DNA from: Clostridia bacterium
GTDB taxonomy: Bacteria > Bacillota > Clostridia > Christensenellales > Aristaeellaceae
Length of the DNA: 6,564 nt
Assembly (NCBI GenBank): GCA_009776385.1
Contig: WRFT01000109.1
Location: 1-6,564, forward strand
Reading direction: 5' to 3'
Numbering within the stretch: the stretch's first letter is position 1; each line of letters starts with the position of its first letter. Below, in pieces: positions 1 to 5,448 of this stretch. The translations under genes were made by a program, and so were the position numbers. The notes under the pieces were generated by a model that saw only the letters and a list, made by a program, of their open reading frames with translations, was not told the origin of the DNA and searched no databases.

Positions 1-11
1 AGATAAGTGCC

Positions 12-49
12 CTGGATTGCCACGCCGCCTTCGGCGGCTCGCAAAGACG
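12..49 (-). repeat. Palindromic arm A (minus orientation), left end of unit 1 inverted pair
   Basis: This 38 bp arm runs from CTGGATTGCC to AAAGACG. It contains a perfect hairpin, GCCGCC-TTC-GGCGGC, at 24-38. Its reverse complement begins CGTCTTTGCGAGCC and ends GGCAATCCAG, matching the plus-oriented arm at 136-172. The CGTC-TTGCGAG...GCAATCCAG layout resembles short palindromic intergenic repeats that I recall from many bacterial genomes; the family assignment is from memory only. Confidence 0.8.
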
Positions 50-135
50 GGAAAAGGAAACGATTTAACTGCGAAATACGCGAAAAAAGATGGGGCAAGA
101 ACAATACATTGCCGGAAAAACAAACCTCAAGTGTA

Positions 136-172
136 CGTCTTCGCGAGCCGTGTATACGGCATGGCGATCCAG
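136..172 (+). repeat. Palindromic arm A' (plus orientation), right end of unit 1 inverted pair
   Basis: This 37 bp arm runs from CGTCTTCGCGAGCCG to GGCGATCCAG, with its own hairpin GCCGT-GTAT-ACGGC at 147-160. It is the imperfect inverted copy of 12-49. The two could pair to close a loop of about 86 bp, giving the 12-172 block the shape of a small element with terminal inverted repeats. Confidence 0.8.
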
Positions 173-230
173 ATTATTTCATCTTACTAACACACTTCTC
201 ATATACTGTACAACAACAGAGATAAGTGCC

Positions 231-268
231 CTGGATTGCCACGCCGCCTTCGGCGGCTCGCAAAGACG
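231..268 (-). repeat. Palindromic arm B (minus orientation), unit 2
   Basis: This is identical to the arm at 12-49, one period (219 bp) downstream, and includes the perfect GCCGCC-TTC-GGCGGC hairpin. Confidence 0.8.
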
Positions 269-355
269 GGAAAAGGAAACGATTTAACTGCGAAATACGC
301 GAAAAAAGATGGGGCAAGAACAATACATTGCCGGGAAAAACAGACCTCAATTGTA

Positions 356-392
356 CGTCTTCGCGAGCCGTGTGTACGGCGAAGCGATCCAG
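356..392 (+). repeat. Palindromic arm B' (plus orientation), unit 2
   Basis: This is the counterpart of 136-172, with four substitutions. One falls in the hairpin loop (GTAT to GTGT); the other three turn GGCATGGCGAT into GGCGAAGCGAT. The hairpin stem GCCGT/ACGGC is untouched. Confidence 0.8.
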
Positions 393-450
393 ATTTTTTC
401 ATTTTACTAACACACTTCTCATATACTGTACAACAACAGAGATAAGCGCC

Positions 451-488
451 CTGAATAGCCGCGCCGCCTTCGGCGGCTCGCAAAGACG
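451..488 (-). repeat. Palindromic arm C (minus orientation), partial unit 3
   Basis: This is a diverged copy of 12-49 (CTGAATAGCCGC instead of CTGGATTGCCAC). The GCCGCC-TTC-GGCGGC hairpin and the GCTCGCAAAGACGGG end are kept. The tandem unit breaks off just after it, so no plus-oriented partner follows at the expected distance. Confidence 0.75.
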
Positions 489-522
489 GGAAGGAGTGAT
501 TCGTAAACATAATAAAAGGTGA

Positions 523-592
523 ATCTTGGAGCGCCGCGACAGACCGCCACAACATACACATGGCTCGTGGATAAAGGCTCGCGAAGACGTAC
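523..592 (-). repeat. Degenerate sixth arm, possibly interrupted
   Basis: GGCTCGCGAAGACGTAC at 576-592 is the exact reverse complement of the first 17 bases shared by the plus-oriented arms (134-150). Read on the minus strand, the match then decays, although weakly arm-like pieces follow (GAGCCATGTGTAT, then GCTCCAAGATTC at the far end). It looks like an old copy with inserted sequence. Only the 17 bp core is secure. Confidence 0.45.
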
Positions 593-764
593 CGAGGGAG
601 ATACATAAGACACAGCCTTTTTTTGTTGATTGAGGCAGCGCCCTCTTCTATTAATCACCAAACCAATTATATGGTGTCGCCTTCTTCTCTCATTTCCCGC
701 GCTGGGTGTGCTATTTAACGCTCTGATTTTATTATAAGTTTGGCACAACAATTATTTGAACCTC
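593..764. other. Intergenic stretch with no recognised content
   Basis: The stretch is AT-rich with no start codon preceded by a ribosome binding site. The only structure seen is a weak hairpin, CACCA (656-660) with TGGTG (672-676), and a run of seven T at 617-623 that has no stable stem in front of it. It separates the repeat array from the tRNA promoter. Confidence 0.5.
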
Positions 765-793
765 TTGAATTCGTTTAAGGAATTTGGTACAGT
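765..793 (+). promoter_or_regulatory. Probable promoter of the tRNA-Ala gene
   Basis: TTGAAT (765-770) and TACAGT (788-793) are separated by exactly 17 bp, which fits a sigma-A promoter. The expected transcription start near 800 lies about 23 bases before the mature tRNA 5' end, leaving a short 5' leader. This is inferred from motif and position only. Confidence 0.5.
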
Positions 794-822
794 ATACGCA
801 GGGAATGTTAAATTCTCTGCGC

Positions 823-898
823 GGGGCATTGGCGCAGTTGGTAGCGCGTTTGAATGGCATTCAAAAGGCCAGGGGTTCGAATCCCCTATGCTCCACCA
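823..898 (+). tRNA. tRNA-Ala, anticodon GGC, with encoded CCA
   Basis: The full cloverleaf is visible. The acceptor stem is GGGGCAT (823-829) with ATGCTCC (888-894), the D stem GCGC/GCGC (832-835, 844-847) with loop AGTTGGTA, the anticodon stem TTTGA/TCAAA with loop ATGGCAT (854-860), the variable loop five bases (866-870), and the T arm AGGGG-TTCGAAT-CCCCT (871-887). The discriminator base is A (895), and CCA is encoded at 896-898. The anticodon GGC (856-858) reads GCC and GCU alanine codons. The third acceptor pair is G-U (825 with 892), the classic alanyl-tRNA synthetase identity element, which independently supports Ala. The gene stands alone, with its own promoter and terminator, so it appears to be a single-gene unit. 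Confidence 0.97.
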
Positions 899-908
899 TA
901 ACAGTCCG

Positions 909-933
909 AAAACCCTGATTATATCAGGGTTTT
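909..933 (+). terminator. Rho-independent terminator after the tRNA
   Basis: AAAACCCTGAT (909-919) and ATCAGGGTTTT (923-933) form an 11 bp perfect inverted repeat around a three-base centre, ten bases after the tRNA CCA end. The A-rich left arm and T-rich right arm make it potentially bidirectional. The T run is only four bases, so termination may be incomplete. Confidence 0.7.
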
Positions 934-1036
934 CAGCGTCTTGCGAGATAGTTTCGCAGCATTGTTTTATTGATGCGTTCAAAAAAAGAAACGCTTGCGT
1001 TCTCAGTTCGATAGATAGGGAGTTAAGTACACTCAT

Positions 1037-2365
1037 ATGACCATGTTAAAGATAAATAAGATTAGGTTTTGGTACAACTCACTCTACGCTTTAACCAGTG
1101 AAGTAAGTATAGAGATTGCGTCCGGTAAAGTTATTTACAAAACAAACTTTAAAGATGAGCAATCCGTTTCGCAAAGCGTGCGTTTGTTTGGGAAACTGCC
1201 ATATTATGAAAGCTTTTTTCTCGTCGCCCAAGATAAAGCACAGAGGTTTGGAAAGTATGCAGAAAAGGTTTTACTGTGGAAACCCTATTATGGGGTTGGT
1301 CGCTGTATCGATGGTTTCTACTGGAACTTGAGTGTCGAATTGGAAGACGGTAGTAAAAAGGAGTTTGTTGGGGAGAATGGGGAGCCGGATGATTTTGACG
1401 AATTTGTCATGAGGTTTGAAAGACTCATTAAAAAACAACTATCGTATACAAACAGATATGCTATGAAGCACTATATAGAATCGGGAAGATTTTTCGGTGA
1501 GGACGGTAATGTAATAGTTTTATTACCATCAGACTACTTTGATGTTAGGATTGTTGAACCAGACTTTGCTAGCGAGTATGAGGCGGTATGCAGAATACCG
1601 CAGTTTAAGGTTTTATTTTATAATTACGACGCGTTTGTGTCCGGCGAGTCATTGCAAATCTATCCGAACGATTATTACACCGGAGATTGCATTTATCGCG
1701 GTTGGATGCTGAACCCCGAACAATACAGGGTGTTATACGATTCTTTACATGAAAAAGGAATTTCGTTGATTAACACCCCAAACGAGTATGATGCCTGTCA
1801 TTTACATCCCCAAGCAACACAGCACGATATAAGACCATACACCCCTTACAGTATGGTTTTTATAGAAGGCGAAAAAATAAACTGGGATATTGTAAACAAC
1901 AGATTCAAGAAATTCATGATCAAAGACTATGTGAAATCTGTCAAAGATACGGGATTCCCAGAGTTTTTTGAGACACCAGTAAAAGCGAAAGAAATGGAAT
2001 TACGGATATCCGAGTTCATTGATTTACGCGGGAAACTCTTCACGCAGGGAATTGTTATTAAAGAGTATGTAGATTTAAAGAAGTATTATGAAAGTAAAAA
2101 TGAGTATAGAGCTTTCTTCCTTAACAATCAGTTGTTATCGCTTGCTCGTAATTCAAATCAACCTGAAACGTGCCGCCCTGTACCACTTGACTTCGTGAAG
2201 AAGTTTAACAACATGCCAAGTAAATATTATACGGTCGATTTTGCGGAGCTATCTGACGGGAAATGGATTGTTATAGAAACCGGTGATGGGCAGGTGTCCG
2301 GTCTTTCACCTGACCAACTTGTATTTAAGTACTTTGATGATATTTATAGAATCCTACTGGATTAA
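1037..2365 (+). CDS. R2K-clade ATP-grasp protein with an N-terminal accessory domain
   Basis: This 442-residue soluble protein has two parts. Residues 1 to about 135 form a small domain with a DG-x-W core followed by LEDGSKKEFVGENGEPDDFDEF; the pattern resembles small stand-alone Firmicute proteins of unknown role (from memory). Residues from about 157 on match R2K-type ATP-grasp enzymes. Visible are the pre-grasp segment VLLPSDYFDVRIVEPDFASEY, IYRGWML (219-225), INTPNEYDACH (245-255), candidate nucleotide-binding lysines in MIKDYVK (294-300) and VIKEYV (340-345), R358 in EYRAFF, and the acidic metal-binding end IVIETGDGQVSGL (411-423). ATP-grasp enzymes join a carboxylate to an amine or thiol using ATP; the substrate here is unknown. 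The start is uncertain: a TAG at 1016 blocks extension, AGGGAG (1017-1022) lies 14 bases from ATG 1037, and ATG 1043 is a second choice. The gene looks more AT-rich than the genes to its right. Confidence 0.88.
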   Translation: MTMLKINKIRFWYNSLYALTSEVSIEIASGKVIYKTNFKDEQSVSQSVRLFGKLPYYESFFLVAQDKAQRFGKYAEKVLLWKPYYGVGRCIDGFYWNLSVELEDGSKKEFVGENGEPDDFDEFVMRFERLIKKQLSYTNRYAMKHYIESGRFFGEDGNVIVLLPSDYFDVRIVEPDFASEYEAVCRIPQFKVLFYNYDAFVSGESLQIYPNDYYTGDCIYRGWMLNPEQYRVLYDSLHEKGISLINTPNEYDACHLHPQATQHDIRPYTPYSMVFIEGEKINWDIVNNRFKKFMIKDYVKSVKDTGFPEFFETPVKAKEMELRISEFIDLRGKLFTQGIVIKEYVDLKKYYESKNEYRAFFLNNQLLSLARNSNQPETCRPVPLDFVKKFNNMPSKYYTVDFAELSDGKWIVIETGDGQVSGLSPDQLVFKYFDDIYRILLD

Positions 2366-2658
2366 TGGATAGTTACATACGGAGATAAGCTCTTTCCGTT
2401 AAAATCACTAAAGATTGTTCCGGGCGAAGTAATTATGAAATACTCCATCTCAGCCAAAAATGGAGTAAAAACGGAAAAATACCATTACGATTCATAAAGC
2501 ATAATTCTATTTTGTACTATCTGATTATCGCTTGTTTTGTTGCTCAAATTCACAGAACACTTCCGGACAACACTCGATGCAAAACCAGCATTTATTTCCT
2601 CGAAAAAGGATGAGTTTGTGCCCTCGTACATATAACACCTCATGAGAATGAGAAGACA
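2366..2658. other. Intergenic region with two coding-like short frames
   Basis: No standard-length gene is present. Two short frames stand out and are described as findings: 43 sense codons in the same frame directly after the ATP-grasp stop (2366-2494, TAA at 2495-2497), and a minus-strand Cys-rich frame (2525-2665). There is also an inverted repeat, ACTCCAT/ATGGAGT, at about 2442-2465. The A-run after it is on the wrong side for a plus-strand terminator. I see no convincing terminator for the ATP-grasp gene. Confidence 0.5.
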
Positions 2659-2665
2659 TTGACAT
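2525..2665 (-). CDS. Possible cysteine-rich mini-protein (46 codons), unconfirmed
   Basis: The frame starts at ATG 2665 (second ATG at 2659) and ends in TAA at 2525, giving 46 residues. The C-terminal half has KCWFCIECCPEVFCEF, i.e. five Cys within 13 residues in a C-x2-C-x2-C-C-x4-C pattern, followed by the charged end EQQNKR. Such spacing could bind a metal ion, but this is inference. No Shine-Dalgarno sequence is visible before either ATG, and the frame stays open upstream to about 2758 without another ATG, so the start is doubtful. The plus-strand ilvE promoter candidate overlaps its 5' end. It could be chance, a decayed gene fragment or a real small protein. I do not recognise a family. 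Confidence 0.2.
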   Translation of the reverse strand: MSMSSHSHEVLYVRGHKLILFRGNKCWFCIECCPEVFCEFEQQNKR

Positions 2666-2686
2666 GAAGTAAAATAAATGTGTATT
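2659..2686 (+). promoter_or_regulatory. Candidate promoter of the ilvE transcription unit
   Basis: A perfect -35 hexamer, TTGACA (2659-2664), is followed after 16 bp by TGTATT (2681-2686), a 4-of-6 match to TATAAT. Transcription would start near 2693 and give a leader of about 185 nt before the aminotransferase start, which is long enough for leader-based control. Confidence 0.4.
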
Positions 2687-2777
2687 CACGTTAGTGGAGC
2701 GCAAAGCCTTTTTATTGTATTTGATTGCTTTATCGAAGGAAAAAAGGTATAAAGGTTATACATCATAAGCCACTGTT

Positions 2778-2818
2778 TCCTGCTTTTCTGGGGATAAGAC
2801 TTGCAGTTATCAGCAGGA
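2778..2818 (+). promoter_or_regulatory. Stem-loop in the ilvE leader
   Basis: TCCTGCT (2778-2784) pairs with AGCAGGA (2812-2818). Inside it, GATAA (2793-2797) pairs with TTATC (2807-2811), directly stacked on the right strand with an 8 nt bulge on the left. A second hairpin, GTATAA-AGG-TTATAC, lies at 2747-2761. No T-run follows, so neither is an intrinsic terminator as it stands. No T-box core (a GGGTGG-ACCGCG-like run) was seen. The role is unknown. Confidence 0.3.
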
Positions 2819-2877
2819 TTACGGAAATATATGATGAAAAAACAGTTAGAACGATTTTCAAGGGAGATGACGATACC

Positions 2878-3945
2878 ATGATAAAGTGGGAGACGATACG
2901 CGCGGATGTTCTTAAACCAAAGCCGACGGACGAAAGTGCGCTGGGCTTCGGGAAGATTTTTACAGATCATATGTTTTTCATGCGTTACGACGAGGGACAA
3001 GGCTGGCACGATGCCCGTATCCAGCCCTATCAAGAGTTTTCGCTCAATCCGGCGGCTATGGTGTTGCACTATGGACAGGCCATTTTCGAAGGGCTGAAGG
3101 CATACTGTAATACCGATGGCGGCATACAGCTATTTCGTCCGGAGCAGAACATGGCGCGTTTCAACCGTAGTGCTGAACGGTTGTGCATTCCCGCGATCGA
3201 CGAAGCAAGCGTACTCGATGCGCTTAAAGCGTTAGTGCGTGTTGACGCCGACTGGATTCCCCGCGGCGAGGGAACATCGCTATACATTCGCCCAACCGGC
3301 ATCGCCGTCGATCCGGGGCTGGGTGTACGGGTAGCGAACTCCTATTATTTCTTCATCATCATGTCGCCGGTGGGCAGTTACTATTCCGGTGGCCTTAAAC
3401 CCACGAAGATCCTGGTGGAAAACGAATATGTCCGCGCGGTACGCGGTGGCATGGGCTTTGCCAAGGCGGCGGGTAACTATGCGTGCAGCCTAATAGCCGA
3501 TCATACCGCTAAAAAGTTTGGCTGCGACCAAGTCCTGTGGCTCGATGGTGTGGAGCGCAAATATATTGAAGAAGTCGGCGCGATGAATGTCTTTTTCAAA
3601 ATCGGCGGCGAGTTGATCACCCCGCCGCTTGCGGGCAGCATATTGGGGGGCATTACGCGTGATAGCATCATACAGCTATCACATAAAAACGGTTTGACTG
3701 TACGCGAGGAGCCGCTGTCCATAGACGGTGTTTTAGCGGCGCAGAAAGATGGTACCCTCGAAGAAGTTTTTGGTTCAGGTACCGCTGCTGTGATAGCGCC
3801 GGTAGGTACGCTGGTGTACAAGGACACCGAGTACTGCGTGGGTGACGGTGGCATGGGACCGTGTGCTCTTTCGCTTTTTGAAGAACTAACCGGTATTCAA
3901 AAGGGCATTTTGCCGGATAGTATGGGCTGGATTCAGCAGATATAG
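2878..3945 (+). CDS. ilvE: Branched-chain amino acid aminotransferase (PLP fold type IV)
   Basis: This 355-residue cytosolic enzyme transfers the amino group between glutamate and the 2-keto acids of leucine, isoleucine and valine, using pyridoxal phosphate. Family hallmarks appear in order: LGFGKIFTDHMF (22-33), the strongly conserved LHYGQAIFEGLKAY (63-76), FRPEQNMARFNRSAERL (86-102), YIRPTGIA (136-143), the Schiff-base lysine K196 in GFAKAAGNY, the class IV stretch YIEEVGAMNVFF (229-240), GGITRDSI (257-264), and the phosphate-binding GSGTAA (299-304). The length fits the long bacterial/eukaryotic-type BCAT. The start ATG 2878 follows an AGGGAG 11 bases away and gives the usual family N-terminus. 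The frame is open for 51 more codons upstream from a TTG at 2725, but that extension matches nothing I know in BCATs and is probably untranslated leader. The gene stands alone, without other ilv or leu genes in the window. Confidence 0.95.
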   Translation: MIKWETIRADVLKPKPTDESALGFGKIFTDHMFFMRYDEGQGWHDARIQPYQEFSLNPAAMVLHYGQAIFEGLKAYCNTDGGIQLFRPEQNMARFNRSAERLCIPAIDEASVLDALKALVRVDADWIPRGEGTSLYIRPTGIAVDPGLGVRVANSYYFFIIMSPVGSYYSGGLKPTKILVENEYVRAVRGGMGFAKAAGNYACSLIADHTAKKFGCDQVLWLDGVERKYIEEVGAMNVFFKIGGELITPPLAGSILGGITRDSIIQLSHKNGLTVREEPLSIDGVLAAQKDGTLEEVFGSGTAAVIAPVGTLVYKDTEYCVGDGGMGPCALSLFEELTGIQKGILPDSMGWIQQI

Positions 3946-3960
3946 CACATAAACTTCTTA

Positions 3961-3987
3961 CCCCGGCTCCCTTTTATTTGGCCGAGG
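3961..3987 (+). terminator. Weak candidate terminator after ilvE
   Basis: CCCCGGC (3961-3967) can pair with GCCGAGG (3981-3987) with one C-A mismatch around a 13-base loop, 16 bases after the ilvE stop. The following sequence (CAAAATACCTTTTCTTTT) is T-rich but does not begin with a T run, so efficiency is doubtful. Confidence 0.35.
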
Positions 3988-4014
3988 CAAAATACCTTTT
4001 CTTTTACCGCTTTG

Positions 4015-4043
4015 TTTACATTCACCAAACAAAATACTATACT
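4015..4043 (+). promoter_or_regulatory. Promoter of the secreted SH3b-domain protein gene
   Basis: TTTACA (4015-4020) and TATACT (4038-4043) are 17 bp apart, a good sigma-A match (5 of 6 at both hexamers). The predicted start near 4050 leaves an approximately 90-base leader before the GTG start at 4140. Confidence 0.6.
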
Positions 4044-4139
4044 GATGCTAAAACATTGAGATTGTGGTGATTCGATTGCGCTGTGCTGAGTACAGCCAAG
4101 CAGAATCATCAACAAAACCTAAGCAAAGGAGGATGGCCT

Positions 4140-5363
4140 GTGAATACCAGAACAAAAGCCAACAGGCGTATAGCGATTCTGTTGGTCATGCCGGTGATAT
4201 GTGGCATGTTGGCGTTCCTGCCGCTCACATCAAGCGCCGCGTCGAATGAAGTGGAGTTGGCTGCTATTATCAATAACTTCGACCCGGGCAATGGCGGGCC
4301 TGCAGTCGGCCAGTTGATGGCTGAAGCGAATACTGCCAACCATACAGTAACCGTACTGCGTGGCGCTGCCGGCGCAAGGAACAGCCTTGAACTGGACATC
4401 GCATCCGGCGTAACGGTTATCTGGAAAGCCGAGCATTACGGCTGGACGTATGGGGGCGGCTTAATCGGCCTGTCCGGCGAAGGTACGCTGGAAGTTGCAG
4501 AAGGAGGAACCCTTATCAACTACGGAACGGATACGGCTGTCGCCGGGCACAGCGCGCATTCTCTGATTAAGGTAAGCGGCGGCATACTGGGCGCTGCTGA
4601 CGGATATGCGATTACAACGGATGATGACAGCTCCGTTACAATAAGCGGGGGCTTTGTGTTTGCCGCCGGATCCGGAGATGCCGTTTTGATACCTGATGGA
4701 ATGCCGTTAGTCACCGATTTTGGAATTGTATGCGGTTGGAAGAAAAGCGCGTGGCTCGTAGCATACCCCGAAGGCACGGCGGACGACCTGACCGTCATCC
4801 CTGCGGATAGCGCAAAATGGTACAGAAGCGGTGATTTATGCGGTATTCTGTATACGAATGGTTTAAATGTCGGTTTTTTCCCGGTAAGCGGCATATCCCT
4901 CTATGCGAAATCCGATGGTGACCCCGCTGTTTTTGTGCCCTACAAGGTTAAAGTGACGGTGGACAGCCTCAATATCCGCAAAGGCCCCGGTAAAGACACA
5001 GCCATAACGGGCACCATAACTGACAGGGGTATCTATACCATTGTGGACGAAGCAGATGGCCCGGGCGCGGCAAAGTGGGGTAAACTGGAGTCCGGCAAAG
5101 GCTGGATAAGCCTTGACTTCACAGTAAAATATCAGGGAGGGAGTTCCGACCTATCCGGTGCGACCCAAAAACCTTCTTCCAACCCAAGCGCTCAACCGAC
5201 ACAGACCCCTGATCCCGGCGCCACCAAGAGGCCCGTGATTATGCCCGGTGTCGAAGCTACAAAGAATCCCGGTACGGTCATAAGCCTTCAAACACCCACG
5301 CCTGCCCCCACCAAGCTTCTGGTGGAAAAAAACGATATGGATAAGGAGCTTCAGAAACCCTAG
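4140..5363 (+). CDS. Secreted protein: beta-rich region, one SH3b domain, Pro/Thr-rich tail
   Basis: This 407-residue exported protein has unknown function. The start is GTG 4140: AAAGGAGG (4125-4132) sits 7 bases upstream, and this start puts a classic signal peptide at the N-terminus (basic MNTRTKANRR, hydrophobic core about 11-30, likely cleavage after A34 in TSSAAS). Residues about 60-185 contain short Gly/Val-rich turns such as GLIGLSGEGTLEVAEGG, SLIKVSGGIL and SSVTISGGFVFA, typical of a right-handed beta-helix. C198 and C234 could form a disulfide. Residues about 267-332 form a bacterial SH3 domain: VDSLNIRKGPG, spaced Gly, then WGKLESGKGWISLDF, the usual end of SH3b repeats that often bind cell-wall peptides. 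The tail from 333 is rich in Pro, Thr and Ser with several PTxTP-like motifs, ending without an LPxTG motif or membrane anchor. It therefore probably sits in or outside the wall, held non-covalently or released. It is transcribed from its own promoter. Confidence 0.88.
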   Translation: MNTRTKANRRIAILLVMPVICGMLAFLPLTSSAASNEVELAAIINNFDPGNGGPAVGQLMAEANTANHTVTVLRGAAGARNSLELDIASGVTVIWKAEHYGWTYGGGLIGLSGEGTLEVAEGGTLINYGTDTAVAGHSAHSLIKVSGGILGAADGYAITTDDDSSVTISGGFVFAAGSGDAVLIPDGMPLVTDFGIVCGWKKSAWLVAYPEGTADDLTVIPADSAKWYRSGDLCGILYTNGLNVGFFPVSGISLYAKSDGDPAVFVPYKVKVTVDSLNIRKGPGKDTAITGTITDRGIYTIVDEADGPGAAKWGKLESGKGWISLDFTVKYQGGSSDLSGATQKPSSNPSAQPTQTPDPGATKRPVIMPGVEATKNPGTVISLQTPTPAPTKLLVEKNDMDKELQKP

Positions 5364-5385
5364 CCTGCTAACCTTACCCTCTTTA

Positions 5386-5411
5386 CGGCACTGATATCAG
5401 TTTTTTTGCCG
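5386..5411 (+). terminator. Possible terminator between the convergent genes
   Basis: The perfect 12 bp palindrome ACTGATATCAGT (5390-5401) runs straight into six more T. Outside it, CGGCA (5386-5390) and TGCCG (5407-5411) can also pair. The inner stem is short (four pairs with a four-base loop), so this is a weak intrinsic terminator at best, placed 22 bases after the stop of the plus-strand secreted protein gene. Confidence 0.35.
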
Positions 5412-5448
5412 CATTAACGATAATCAGCAACCATAAAGTGCTGTTATG

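Larger units (their letters stand above)
1..492. repeat. Tandem array of 219-220 bp units (2 full copies plus partial third)
   Basis: Unit 1 is 1-219, unit 2 is 220-439, and the partial unit 3 is 440-492. Each starts with AGATAAGYGCCCTG and, in the full copies, ends with ATATACTGTACAACAAC. Units 1 and 2 are identical over about the first 115 bp and the last 35 bp, but differ by about 8 substitutions and one inserted G in between. Unit 3 matches for 53 bp with a few substitutions and then breaks off. The array may continue to the left of the window. The open frames here repeat with the unit and have no ribosome binding sites, so I treat the array as non-coding. Confidence 0.93.

Noticed and set aside
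12..488. CRISPR array
   Set aside because: The repeated arms alternate in orientation and the intervening sequences are themselves repeated between units, unlike CRISPR spacers.
1..492. Integron attC cassette array
   Set aside because: No core or inverse-core site (GTTRRRY / RYYYAAC) at the expected ends, and no cassette genes between arms.
7..751. Several open frames across the repeat array on both strands (for example 7-225, 226-522 plus; 199-606, 419-751 minus)
   Set aside because: They recur with the repeat unit, read through the palindromic arms, lack ribosome binding sites and show Arg-runs that come from the GC-rich hairpins.
823..898. tRNA used as attachment site for an island, with a second copy of its 3' end
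   Set aside because: No duplicate of the tRNA 3' end and no integrase gene is visible in the window.
752..1040. 94-codon frames on both strands over the tRNA
   Set aside because: They run straight through the tRNA and its terminator, so they are chance frames.
2687..2877. T-box riboswitch ahead of ilvE
   Set aside because: The conserved T-box core and a terminator/antiterminator pair are absent.
2725..2877. Extended ilvE start at TTG 2725 (51 extra residues)
   Set aside because: The extension matches no BCAT N-terminus I know, and ATG 2878 has a ribosome binding site and gives the family's normal start.
4064..4249. ATG 4133 frame at the start of the secreted protein gene
   Set aside because: It is in another frame and stops after a short run, and the ribosome binding site is better spaced for GTG 4140.
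4140..4250. Lipoprotein signal (Cys at residue 21) in the secreted protein
   Set aside because: The residues before Cys (P-V-I) do not fit a lipobox, and a good signal peptidase I site follows at SAA.
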